Source: Mycobacterium paragordonae (GTDB taxonomy: Bacteria; Actinomycetota; Actinomycetes; Mycobacteriales; Mycobacteriaceae). From it: a stretch of DNA of 64,000 nt. Each line of letters begins with the position of its first letter. Positions within the stretch are counted from its first letter, which is position 1. The position numbers were made by a program, and so were the translations under genes. The notes below the pieces were generated by a model, which was not told where the DNA came from, searched no databases, and saw only the letters and a program-made list of their open reading frames with translations. Where the stretch lies: assembly GCF_003614435.1 (NCBI RefSeq), contig NZ_CP025546.1:1860001-1924000 (forward strand), written 5' to 3'. This document shows, one piece after another, positions 25,551 through 33,117 of the stretch.

Positions 25551-26362
25551 CCGGCCTGCGGGTCGGATTCGTCGGTCTGGGGTCACAGGGCGGTCCGATG
25601 GCGCGCCGGATCGTCGAGGACGGGTTCCCAACGACTTTGTGGGCGCGCCGCCCCGAGTCCCTCGAACCGTTCGCCGACACCGGCGCCGCCGTGGCCGCCG
25701 ATCGTCGTGCGCTCGGAGCCGCATCGGACGTTTTGTGCCTCTGCGTAATTGGTGACTCGGACGTCGACGAGGTGTTACGCGGCGACGACGGTGCGCTGGC
25801 CGGGATGGCGGCCGAGGGGATCGTGGTGATTCACAGCACCGTCCATCCCGACACGTGCCGGCGGCTGCAGGCCGACTTCCCGCACCTGCACGTCGTCGAC
25901 GCCCCGGTGTCGGGCGGGGGGCATCTGGCCGCGGCGAAGGCTCTGCTGGTGATGGTCGGCGGCGACGACGGCGCGGTCGACCGTTGCCGGCCCGTGCTGG
26001 AGACGTTCGCGAATCCCCTTGTCCACCTTGGTGGTCTGGGCGCCGGGCAGGCGGCGAAGCTGTTGAACAACGCTCTGTTCAGTGCCCAGCTGGGACTGGC
26101 CGCCAGCGTCTTCGCCGTCGCCGACCGACTCGGGGTGGACAAAGACGCCCTGAACACGGTGCTGTCGAAGGGCAGCGGCCGCAGCTACGCAGCGGAAGTG
26201 ATCGGCAATTCCGGGCACAGCCTTGCGGTGATGGCGCAACTGGCGGGCTCCCTGCTGGCCAAGGACGTCGACCTGCTCGCCGACCTGGTCGGCCGTGATT
26301 CCGCTGAGGTGGTCCGGGTGGCGGCCAATACCATCGACGCCATGGATCTCGGCGCCCGGTGA
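25547..26362 (+). CDS. beta-hydroxyacid dehydrogenase-type NAD-binding protein
   Basis: The 271 residues have the 6-phosphogluconate/3-hydroxyisobutyrate dehydrogenase layout: FVGLGSQGGPMARR (N-terminal Rossmann), VDAPVSGGGHLAAAKALLVMVGG (substrate loop) and GAGQAAKLLNN, whose lysine is the catalytic residue of the family. It likely reduces or oxidises a beta-hydroxyacid or imine. The start overlaps the SDR stop (ATGA). Confidence 0.85.
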   Translation: MTGLRVGFVGLGSQGGPMARRIVEDGFPTTLWARRPESLEPFADTGAAVAADRRALGAASDVLCLCVIGDSDVDEVLRGDDGALAGMAAEGIVVIHSTVHPDTCRRLQADFPHLHVVDAPVSGGGHLAAAKALLVMVGGDDGAVDRCRPVLETFANPLVHLGGLGAGQAAKLLNNALFSAQLGLAASVFAVADRLGVDKDALNTVLSKGSGRSYAAEVIGNSGHSLAVMAQLAGSLLAKDVDLLADLVGRDSAEVVRVAANTIDAMDLGAR

Positions 26363-26994
26363 TGCCCAGCCCGCTTCCGGCGACCGCCCTGCAATTGTTG
26401 TTGGCGGCCGAGCGGCTGTTCGCCGAACACGGCCTGGCCGGGGTCTCGTTGCGGCAGATCTCGGTCGAAGCCGGATCGTCGAACAACTCGGCCATCCGCT
26501 ATCACTTCGGCTCGAAAGAAGACCTGCTGCGCGCGATCTTCACCTACCGCCTCGGGGATCTGATGCAACGCCGCGCGTTGCTGCGGGCCCGGGCGCGGCC
26601 CGATGATCTGCGGGCGCAGTTGGAAGCGCACGTCGTGCCGCTGATCGAATTGGCGGAATCGCCGGACAGTTCCTACGTGTCGTTCATCGACCAACTGCAG
26701 CGCACCGGCCAGGTCGAGGTGTTCCTCCGGCAGGCCGACGCGATGAAGTCCCAGGACGAATTCGTTTCCGGGATGCAGCGGCTGCTGCCGCACATCCCGG
26801 AACCGGCGCGCTCGCTGCGCATTCAGCAGGCCCAGGATCTCGCGGTCCACCTCGCCGCCGAACGGGAACGCGCCGTTCGGCGCAACGACGCCGTCGTACC
26901 CTTCGCGCTTTTCGTCGCCGGGGTAGTGGACGGCCTTTCCGGATTCCTTGCCGCGCCTGCCTCCGCGGAGACGCAGCAGCTGCTCACGCGGTAA
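26362..26994 (+). CDS. TetR-family regulator
   Basis: The 210 residues start at ATG 26362, one base after the upstream reading frame ends (a GTG codon at 26359 is an alternative). The HTH spans residues 22-48 (VSLRQISVEAGSSNNSAIRYHFGSK). The ligand domain is all-helical. As last gene of the ALDH operon it probably regulates the divergent 23.2-kb promoter. Confidence 0.82.
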   Translation: MPSPLPATALQLLLAAERLFAEHGLAGVSLRQISVEAGSSNNSAIRYHFGSKEDLLRAIFTYRLGDLMQRRALLRARARPDDLRAQLEAHVVPLIELAESPDSSYVSFIDQLQRTGQVEVFLRQADAMKSQDEFVSGMQRLLPHIPEPARSLRIQQAQDLAVHLAAERERAVRRNDAVVPFALFVAGVVDGLSGFLAAPASAETQQLLTR

Positions 26995-27003
26995 GGCCGC
27001 GGT

Positions 27004-27654
27004 TCAATTGCGCCGGTGCAGGAATCCGTGCAGGCTCGCCTGCACCAGTTCGTCGACGATCGCGTCGCGCGAGGGTTGCTGGTCGCCGAAGAACGCCGAA
27101 CGCAGCGCCACCATGCCGACGATCATCGCCACCGTGGAGTGCGCCGGCAGCTCCGGGCGGGCAGAACGCAGACCGCGTAACTGCATGCCTTCGCTGCTGA
27201 TTCGACCGAGCACCGCGATGGCCGCCCGGATGTCGCCGATGCCGGCTTCGGCGATCTCTTCCTCGCTGAAGGCCTCCGATGCGGCCAGGGTCAGCAGCAA
27301 GCCCCGATGTTCGACGATCACGTCGTAGAGCTGTCCGACGAAATGACGCGCCAGTTCGTCTTCGTCGGTTTCCTCGGGCACCACCTGCTGCCAGGTCCGG
27401 CCGAATTCGTCGACGAAACTCGTGAAGGGAGCGACCAGGGCTTCGCGGAAAAGGCCGGCCTTGGAGCCGAAGTTGCGGAACAGCAGGTACTCGGTGACCC
27501 CGGCGGCCGCGGCGATCTCGCGCGTGGTGGTGCTGCGATAGTCCTTGCGCGCGAACAGCTCCCGGGCGGCGTCGAGCAGGAGCCGGCGCGGCTCGCCGCG
27601 GGCTCGGCGGACCGCGGCCGGCTTCGGCTCGGTGGGGCGCTGGGGCACGATCAT
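27004..27654 (-). CDS. TetR-family regulator
   Basis: The 216 residues contain an HTH at about 42-66 (TTTREIAAAAGVTEYLLFRNFGSK) and a helical C-terminus. It is convergent with the ALDH-operon TetR and divergent from the 30-residue/AveC-like pair. The palindrome at 27682-27703 lies between its start and theirs, so it is the likely repressor of that pair and of itself. Confidence 0.82.
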   Translation of the reverse strand: MIVPQRPTEPKPAAVRRARGEPRRLLLDAARELFARKDYRSTTTREIAAAAGVTEYLLFRNFGSKAGLFREALVAPFTSFVDEFGRTWQQVVPEETDEDELARHFVGQLYDVIVEHRGLLLTLAASEAFSEEEIAEAGIGDIRAAIAVLGRISSEGMQLRGLRSARPELPAHSTVAMIVGMVALRSAFFGDQQPSRDAIVDELVQASLHGFLHRRN

Positions 27655-27681
27655 CGACGATAGTCGCGCTTGACCACGCTC

Positions 27682-27703
27682 TTAAGATAGTGTCCACTAT
27701 TAA
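27682..27703. promoter_or_regulatory. operator-like palindrome for the divergent TetR
   Basis: ATAGTG-TC-CACTAT (27687-27700) is a perfect 6-bp inverted repeat flanked by TTAAG and TAA, giving near-symmetry over 22 bp. It ends two bases before the start codon of the 30-residue gene and lies 28 bp from the TetR start. Confidence 0.65.
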
Positions 27704-27705
27704 TT

Positions 27706-27798
27706 GTGGGCGCAGTCATCATGCTCGGCTCGCTGTTCGGGCTGATCTTTCTGATCTACGGCGTGGTCATCTACCTCGATCCCGAAGCCCGGCGATGA
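27706..27798 (+). CDS. 30-residue single-helix membrane microprotein
   Basis: The GTG-initiated frame encodes a single hydrophobic helix (LGSLFGLIFLIYGVVIYL) followed by DPEARR. Its stop overlaps the ATG of the AveC-like gene (ATGA), so the two are translationally coupled. The Asp-Pro-Glu-Ala-Arg-Arg tail would sit in the cytoplasm by the positive-inside rule. A role as a small subunit or stabiliser of the large membrane protein is inference. Confidence 0.6.
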   Translation: MGAVIMLGSLFGLIFLIYGVVIYLDPEARR

Positions 27799-28583
27799 GC
27801 GCCGGGCTGTCCCCGTTGCTGACGGGCGCGGTCATCTTCGGCTGGGGCAGCGGCATCGTTTTCACCGCGGTCGGCGTGTATCTGAGCATCCGTCGCCGCC
27901 GCCTGCATCCACTGCTGTTGCTCTGCATCTCGGCGATCTCGTTCTCCTGGATCGAAGCGCCGTACGACTGGGCTATGTACGCACAGTTCCCGCCCGCGCT
28001 GCCGCGGATGCCGTCGTGGTGGCCGCTGAACATGACCTGGGGTGGGCTGCCGTCGTCGGTGCCGGTCGGCTACATCGGCTATTTCGTATTGCCGGCCACC
28101 ATCGGGGCCGCGCTCGGGCAACGGTTGAGCGCGCGGTTCGGAACGCGCAGACCGACCACCCTTCTCACGGTCGGCCTCGTCGTCGGCTTCTGCTGGGCGT
28201 TCGTCTTCAACGCGTTCATCGGCGCCCGGCTCGGAGTCTTCCATTACGGCTATGTGATCCCCGGACTCGCCGTCTTCGAGGGGACCACGCACCAGTATCC
28301 GATCTACGACTCGCTGGCGATGGGCGTGCAGATGATGGTCTTCACCTACCTGCTCGGGCGCACCGATTCGGAAGGCCGCAATGTCATCGAGGCGTGGGCC
28401 GACAGAAAGACGAGGGGTTCGCTGCACTCTGCGCTGCTGTCCATCGCCGCGGTCGTGATCGTCGGAAACGTGATGTACGGCGCCGTCTTCGCACCTCATC
28501 TCGCGACCAAACTGGGCGGGTGGGTGACGTCGGGCCCGACCGGGCAGCTGTACCCGGGCGTGCCCAACCAGCCCGCGCCCTAA
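27795..28583 (+). CDS. AveC-family spirocyclase-like membrane protein
   Basis: The 262-residue protein has about seven hydrophobic segments. The phrases IEAPYDWAMYAQ, FEGTTHQYPIYDSLAMG and GQLYPGVPNQP are those I associate with actinobacterial AveC-family proteins; the founding member AveC acts in avermectin spiroketal formation. In mycobacteria the family has no assigned reaction and no polyketide synthase lies near. It is coupled to the upstream 30-residue gene and likely TetR-controlled. Confidence 0.72.
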   Translation: MSAGLSPLLTGAVIFGWGSGIVFTAVGVYLSIRRRRLHPLLLLCISAISFSWIEAPYDWAMYAQFPPALPRMPSWWPLNMTWGGLPSSVPVGYIGYFVLPATIGAALGQRLSARFGTRRPTTLLTVGLVVGFCWAFVFNAFIGARLGVFHYGYVIPGLAVFEGTTHQYPIYDSLAMGVQMMVFTYLLGRTDSEGRNVIEAWADRKTRGSLHSALLSIAAVVIVGNVMYGAVFAPHLATKLGGWVTSGPTGQLYPGVPNQPAP

Positions 28584-28688
28584 CCCGCCGCGTTGGTCAC
28601 TTCTTCGACACAATCTCATCGCGGTCCTACCAGCTGGGATGCAATCAGCGCGACGATTGAATGCATCCGACGAGGAGGCAGTGTTTCG

Positions 28689-29183
28689 ATGCGAGCAGTT
28701 GTCCTGAGCGCGCTTATCGCCGTGCTCTGCGTGTTGAACCCGCTGGCATCGACCGCCCGAGCCGACCCGACCACGACGTGCGGGGTGAACCTGAACGCGC
28801 CCCAGATCGAATCGGCGCTCGGCTCGTTGCCGGCGCTGCCGCAAGGCTCGGCTTGGGATCACAACGTGAAGAGTTTCGATCCGAGCAGCAACTACAACCC
28901 GTGCGCGACGCTGTCGACGGTCATCATCACCGTCGTCGGGGCCACCGGCAGCTCGCCCGACCTGGCGTTGTTGTTCCACAAAGGCAGCTACGCCGGCGTG
29001 GCCACGTTGAAGGCGTACGCGTTCACCTCTCTGAATGCGGCCAAGACAACGGATGACACCGTTGCCCTGGACTACAAGGACGGCAGGGAGGTGTGCACGG
29101 CGTGCCCGGGACCGACCACCACGGTGCGCTACCAGTGGCAGAACGATCACGTCGCGATGCTGGACCCGGCGCCCGCGTGGTGA
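28689..29183 (+). CDS. secreted LppP/LprE-like protein
   Basis: The 164 residues start with a Sec signal peptide ending at STARA-DP, after a GAGGAGG-type ribosome-binding site. The mature part has two Cys pairs and the LSTVIITVVGATGSSPDLALLFHKG segment typical of the LppP/LprE group of exported mycobacterial proteins. No lipobox Cys is present at the cleavage site, so it is probably secreted rather than lipidated. Function unknown. Confidence 0.75.
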   Translation: MRAVVLSALIAVLCVLNPLASTARADPTTTCGVNLNAPQIESALGSLPALPQGSAWDHNVKSFDPSSNYNPCATLSTVIITVVGATGSSPDLALLFHKGSYAGVATLKAYAFTSLNAAKTTDDTVALDYKDGREVCTACPGPTTTVRYQWQNDHVAMLDPAPAW

Positions 29184-29284
29184 CCCCGGTTCGGGTGCGC
29201 GGACTCTCGAACGTAAAGATGTAGAGCGGAACACTCGCGCGGGCCGCTGACGCCGACCCGCACATCTGCGTTGAGGTCGACATC

Positions 29285-30175
29285 ATGGACGTTCGCCGCC
29301 GGTACTCGCACAGTTATGTAATGCGCTGTAGCGCAGCCCTTTTGGTTACGCTGGCCGTGTTCGTATCACCCGGGCACGCGGCGGCGGCCCCGCTGCCCAC
29401 GCAGCCGGCACTGGCCGCCGAACCGGCGCTGCTGGCCCGCGACCTCGTAGCAGACGAGCAGGCCCTGCGCGACCCGTCGTCGTCGGACGCCGTGTTGCAG
29501 GCGGCCGCGCTTCGTCAGCAAGCCGCCTACCGCGCCATCGGGCGCCACCCCGAGTGGGAGCCGATCGTGCGGCCCGTCATTCCCGCATCGCTGGTCGGGA
29601 TCTACGACCTCAACGTCGACGCGCGGCATCACCTGATGGCCCTGAACGCCGGAGAAGCCAAACCCACCCTGCCCGCATGGCGCATTGACGCCCCGGCACC
29701 GCTGGGCGAACTGGTCGGCGACTACCAGGCCGCGGCGGCAGCCACCGGAGTCGACTGGACCTACCTCGCCGCGATCAACATGGTCGAAACCGACTTCGGC
29801 CGCATCAACGGTGTCAGCACCGCCGGAGCCCAAGGCCCCATGCAGTTCCTGCCGTCGACCTTTGCCGCGTACGCCGAGGGCGGCGACATTCACTCTCCGC
29901 GCGACAGCATCATGGCGGCGGGCCGGATGCTCGCGGCCAACGGCTTCGCCGGCAATCACGACGGCGCCGTCTACAGCTACAACCACTCCAGCAACTACGT
30001 CGGTGCCGTCAAGGACTACGCGGCCGCGATCGGCGCCGACCCGGCGGTCCTGCCCGGCTACCACCGCTGGGACGTCTACTACCTGACCACCTCCGGTGAC
30101 GTGCTGCTGCCCGTCGGGTACCTGGCATCCGAGCGGATTCCCGTCGGCGACTACCTGGCCGGTCACCCGCAGTGA
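29285..30175 (+). CDS. secreted lytic transglycosylase-like protein
   Basis: The 296 residues carry a signal peptide ending near HAAAAP and a C-terminal SLT-type domain: NMVETDFGRIN places the catalytic glutamate at about 168, followed by GAQGPMQFLPSTF and YNHSSNYVGAVKDYA. This is the lysozyme-like fold that cleaves glycan strands of peptidoglycan with anhydro product formation. Its stop overlaps the VOC gene start (GTGA). Confidence 0.85.
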   Translation: MDVRRRYSHSYVMRCSAALLVTLAVFVSPGHAAAAPLPTQPALAAEPALLARDLVADEQALRDPSSSDAVLQAAALRQQAAYRAIGRHPEWEPIVRPVIPASLVGIYDLNVDARHHLMALNAGEAKPTLPAWRIDAPAPLGELVGDYQAAAAATGVDWTYLAAINMVETDFGRINGVSTAGAQGPMQFLPSTFAAYAEGGDIHSPRDSIMAAGRMLAANGFAGNHDGAVYSYNHSSNYVGAVKDYAAAIGADPAVLPGYHRWDVYYLTTSGDVLLPVGYLASERIPVGDYLAGHPQ

Positions 30176-30561
30176 GGATCAATCTGACCAGCATCCTCGT
30201 CGACGACCAGGACAAGGCGCTGCGGTTCTACACCGAAATCCTCGGTTTCACGACGAAGGCCGACATCCCGATGGGCGGGGCCCGCTGGATCACCGTGGTG
30301 TCACCGCAAGACCCGGACGGCACCGAACTCGTCCTGGAGCCCGACAGCCATCCGGCGGTCAAACCGTTCAAGGAGGCGCTGGTCGCCGACGGCATCCCCT
30401 TCACGTCCTTCGCCGTCGACGACACCCAGGCCGAATACGAGCGATTGACCGGTCTCGGCGTGCGCTTCACCCAGGAACCCGTTGCCATGGGCCCGGTTAT
30501 CACCGCGGTGCTCGACGACACCTGCGGAAACCTGATCCAGATCGCGCAACTGACCGGATGA
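30172..30561 (+). CDS. VOC-family (glyoxalase-fold) protein
   Basis: The 129-residue single VOC unit uses a GTG start overlapping the upstream stop. INLTSILVDDQDKALRFYTEILGF, the DGTELVLEP strand and the terminal GNLIQIAQL match the fold of antibiotic-resistance and dioxygenase-type VOC proteins. The specific reaction is unknown. Confidence 0.82.
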   Translation: MRINLTSILVDDQDKALRFYTEILGFTTKADIPMGGARWITVVSPQDPDGTELVLEPDSHPAVKPFKEALVADGIPFTSFAVDDTQAEYERLTGLGVRFTQEPVAMGPVITAVLDDTCGNLIQIAQLTG

Positions 30562-30571
30562 GCCGCTCGGC

Positions 30572-30796
30572 TCAGGTCATGCACACGTTGGAGAACAGCA
30601 GGACCGGCCAGGACACGATCGATCCGAGGTAGGACACGACCAGGTCGGCGCCCTGCATGTGCTGCAGGTGCGCCGTGTGCGTCGACGACCACACCACTCC
30701 CACAACCAGATACGGCACGCCGAGCATGACCGCCAGCCCCAGCAGTTCGGCGACGGTCAACTTGTAGTCGAGCAGGTTGCGAAGTCTGGTCAGCAT
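30572..30796 (-). CDS. small two-helix membrane protein, paralogue of 31792
   Basis: The 74 residues have an N-terminal basic amphipathic RLRNLLDYKLTVAELLGL, a first membrane helix MLGVPYLVVGVVW and a second near the C-terminus. The N-terminal half matches the plus-strand protein at 31792 (RLRRVLGHQVSVGALIEL...AIPYLVVGFGWAF). The two bracket the MpaB-family oxygenase gene. It is divergent from that gene with a 73-bp promoter gap. Confidence 0.68.
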   Translation of the reverse strand: MLTRLRNLLDYKLTVAELLGLAVMLGVPYLVVGVVWSSTHTAHLQHMQGADLVVSYLGSIVSWPVLLFSNVCMT

Positions 30797-30869
30797 CGGT
30801 GCCCCCTCTGCGCAATGCGCCCTGACGGTTACGGCTCGGTGATATGTTAATGCTGATTCCTGGTCGGGG

Positions 30870-31778
30870 GTGACTGAAATGCGTGCTTCGCATCACGAGA
30901 CTGAACCGCCCGTGCTTTCGCTGGCCGACACGCGGATCCATGCGACTCGGCAAGCCGCCCGGTGGAGCGGCGGCTCGGTGGACATCGGCGAAGCGATGGA
31001 CTTCTGGGCCTTTGCCGCGGGGGCGGCGAACGTGATCATGCAACTGTCCTGGCCCGAGGTGGGCCACGGCGTGGTGGAATCGAAGGTCGACTCCGGCAAC
31101 CTGCTCAAGCACCCGTGGAAGCGGGCACGCACCACGTTTCAATACCTGGCCGTCGCGGTCTTCGGGTCACAGCGCGACCGCGACGCGTTTCGCGAGGCCG
31201 TCGACGGCGCGCATCGGCACGTCCGGTCCGCGCCAGAAAGTCCGGTGCGCTACAACGCCTTTGACCGCAACCTGCAGATGTGGGTGGCGGCCTGCCTGTT
31301 CGTCGGGCTGGAAGACACCTACCAACTGCTGCGCGGACCGATGACCGAGGAACAGGCCGAGCAGTTCTACCGCTCGGCCGCGACGCTGGGCACCACCTTG
31401 CAGGTTCGCGACGATCAGTGGCCGGCGACCCGAAAAGCGTTCGACGCGTACTGGATTGACGCATGCCGGCGCGTCCGGATCGATGATGTCGTCGGCGACT
31501 ATCTGCACGACCTGATTGACCTGCGGATGATCAACCCGTTGCTGCGGTTGCCGTTTCACCGACTGCTGAAGTTTCTGACCACCGGCTTTCTCGCGCCGGT
31601 CTTTCGCGACGCGCTCGGTGTCTCCTGGAGAGACGCCCAGCAGCGCCGGTTCGAGCGGCTCTTTCTCCTGGTGTCCTTCGTCAACCGTTTTCTGCCGCCG
31701 TTCATCCGACAAGGCGGTAGCCACCTGCTGCTCGCCGACGTGCGCCGCAGGGTGCGGCGGCAACGTCCGCTGATCTGA
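30870..31778 (+). CDS. MpaB-family (DUF2236) oxygenase
   Basis: The 302-residue protein starts with GTG. It carries phrases characteristic of mycobacterial MpaB-family proteins: NVIMQLSWPEVGHGVVESKVDSGNLLKHP, RARTTFQYLAVAVFG and YNAFDRNLQMWVAACLF. The family includes latex-clearing oxygenases that bind b-type heme through conserved histidines. A hydrophobic C-terminal segment suggests membrane contact. The substrate is unknown. It sits between two paralogous small membrane proteins; the downstream one follows by 13 bp. Confidence 0.82.
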   Translation: MTEMRASHHETEPPVLSLADTRIHATRQAARWSGGSVDIGEAMDFWAFAAGAANVIMQLSWPEVGHGVVESKVDSGNLLKHPWKRARTTFQYLAVAVFGSQRDRDAFREAVDGAHRHVRSAPESPVRYNAFDRNLQMWVAACLFVGLEDTYQLLRGPMTEEQAEQFYRSAATLGTTLQVRDDQWPATRKAFDAYWIDACRRVRIDDVVGDYLHDLIDLRMINPLLRLPFHRLLKFLTTGFLAPVFRDALGVSWRDAQQRRFERLFLLVSFVNRFLPPFIRQGGSHLLLADVRRRVRRQRPLI

Positions 31779-31791
31779 GCGAGGGGCTGAC

Positions 31792-32037
31792 ATGGAGCGA
31801 CTCCGGCGGGTGCTCGGCCATCAGGTCAGCGTCGGGGCACTCATCGAGCTCGCGATCTGGATGGCGATCCCTTACCTGGTCGTCGGCTTCGGGTGGGCGT
31901 TTGTGCATCCCGGGCAGGTCGAGCAGATCGAGATGCGTATCGCGAAGGTGATGCCGGTGGGCGCCGACCTCGCGGCGTTCGGAGCGACGGCGTTGCTATG
32001 GCCGGCGTCGCTGGAACTCGCCGAAGCGTGTCACTAG
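31792..32037 (+). CDS. small two-helix membrane protein, paralogue of 30572
   Basis: The 81 residues begin with a basic amphipathic start (MERLRRVLGHQVSVGALIEL), then helix AIWMAIPYLVVGFGWAFVHP and a second helix FGATALLWPASLEL. It follows the MpaB gene by 13 bp, so it is almost certainly cotranscribed. Shared sequence with the divergent 74-residue protein suggests both arose by duplication. A role as membrane partner of the oxygenase is inference. Confidence 0.68.
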   Translation: MERLRRVLGHQVSVGALIELAIWMAIPYLVVGFGWAFVHPGQVEQIEMRIAKVMPVGADLAAFGATALLWPASLELAEACH

Positions 32038-32474
32038 AACGATTTCACGTTGTCGATGCTGACGAACATGCCGTGGCCGGTGCCGTCATTGGTGAAGCGG
32101 GTGCCGTCGCTGGTGGGAACGATCGTCCAGCCCAGGACGTGGTAGGTCTGGCCATAGTTCAGCACCATGTCGTTCTGCGGCGTCCCACCACCGCCGAGGT
32201 TGGCGTTGTTCCAGCTGAAAGCGCCTGACGCGCGGATTACGGCCTCGTCGAAGTGCTCGCCGTACGGACCGACCGGTGCCTGCGCGAAGCCCGGTCCGTG
32301 TTCGCAGGTGACCATCGAGTCGCCATCGTTCAGTTCGGCGGAGATGACGATGCAGCGCACCGCGCCGGACTGCGTTCGCACGTACTGGCGGCCGGCACCA
32401 GGATCGGCGGATGCCGACGGCGCGATCCCGACGAGCAACGTGAAGGCCCCCAGAATTGCTGCCACGCGGACCAT
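32034..32474 (-). CDS. secreted mycobacterial hypothetical protein
   Basis: The 146 residues start with a Sec signal peptide ending in SASA-DP. The mature domain has two cysteines (RCIVISAE, MVTCEHGPGF) likely disulfide-bonded and a Gly/Asn-rich beta region. It fits a common exported-protein family of mycobacteria of unknown function. Its stop overlaps the convergent small membrane-protein gene. Confidence 0.72.
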   Translation of the reverse strand: MVRVAAILGAFTLLVGIAPSASADPGAGRQYVRTQSGAVRCIVISAELNDGDSMVTCEHGPGFAQAPVGPYGEHFDEAVIRASGAFSWNNANLGGGGTPQNDMVLNYGQTYHVLGWTIVPTSDGTRFTNDGTGHGMFVSIDNVKSF

Positions 32475-32535
32475 GTCGCCTCCTCGGCGCCGACCCTACT
32501 CTGCTATCGCAGGCGCTATCACGTTTTGGACGGCA

Positions 32536-33036
32536 TCATGCCCGGCCTTCCGGGTGCTCAAGTGACGGATGTGAATCACCGGAGAATCCCGGTCCCGCCT
32601 CGGGCGTCACGTTGCGCGCGGTGATCTCCTCGCCGCAGTGCGCGCAGATCAGCCGCGGTTCGGCCACCTCGCCACAAGTATGGTGCCGCAGCACAATTGG
32701 CGGTCCGTCCGGATTCGGGAGGTGCTCGTCACCCCACCGCATCAACACGACGACCACGCCGAACAGATCGTGTCCCACCTCGGTGAGGCGATACTCGTAA
32801 CGTTCCGGATCCTGCGAATAGCGCACCCGCTCAAGCAGTCCCGCATCGACGAGCATCCGCAGTCGCGACGACAAGGTCGGCCGCGGAATGCTGAGGTTGC
32901 GGGCGAGCTGACCGAAGCGCTGCACACCGAAGAACGCCTCACGCAGGATCAGCAGTGTCCAGCGCTCGCCCACCAACTCCAGCGCGCGGCCGACCGATTC
33001 GCCCTGGAAGCGGTGGGACAAATCGGCGGCCGTCAT
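32536..33036 (-). CDS. HxlR-family regulator with C-terminal zinc-ribbon-like tail
   Basis: The 166 residues carry the HxlR winged helix: ELVGERWTLLILREAFFGV, FGQLARNLSIPRPTLSSRLRMLVDAGLL and the wing YRLTEVGHDL. After residue 115 a Cys-rich tail (HHTCGEVAEPRLICAHCGEEI) adds a zinc-ribbon-like element. It is divergent from the acyl-CoA-dehydrogenase-like operon, with a matching inverted repeat in the 81-bp gap. Confidence 0.85.
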   Translation of the reverse strand: MTAADLSHRFQGESVGRALELVGERWTLLILREAFFGVQRFGQLARNLSIPRPTLSSRLRMLVDAGLLERVRYSQDPERYEYRLTEVGHDLFGVVVVLMRWGDEHLPNPDGPPIVLRHHTCGEVAEPRLICAHCGEEITARNVTPEAGPGFSGDSHPSLEHPEGRA

Positions 33037-33038
33037 AG

Positions 33039-33071
33039 TTCAGTCACTGTACCGGTTCAATAACTGAACCG
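33039..33071. promoter_or_regulatory. HxlR operator candidate
   Basis: CGGTTCA-ATAAC-TGAACCG (33053-33071) is a perfect 7-bp inverted repeat. A further GTTCAGT half-site lies at 33039-33045. The sites fill the divergent promoter between the HxlR gene and the flavin oxygenase operon. Confidence 0.65.
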
Positions 33072-33117
33072 CACGTGGTAACTTGACTGCACCGTCACCA
33101 TCACCCGGGAGCCGCCG

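Noticed and set aside
27795..28583. AveC-like gene as part of a polyketide cluster
   Set aside because: No polyketide synthase, tailoring or resistance genes lie nearby; neighbours are TetR genes and secreted proteins.
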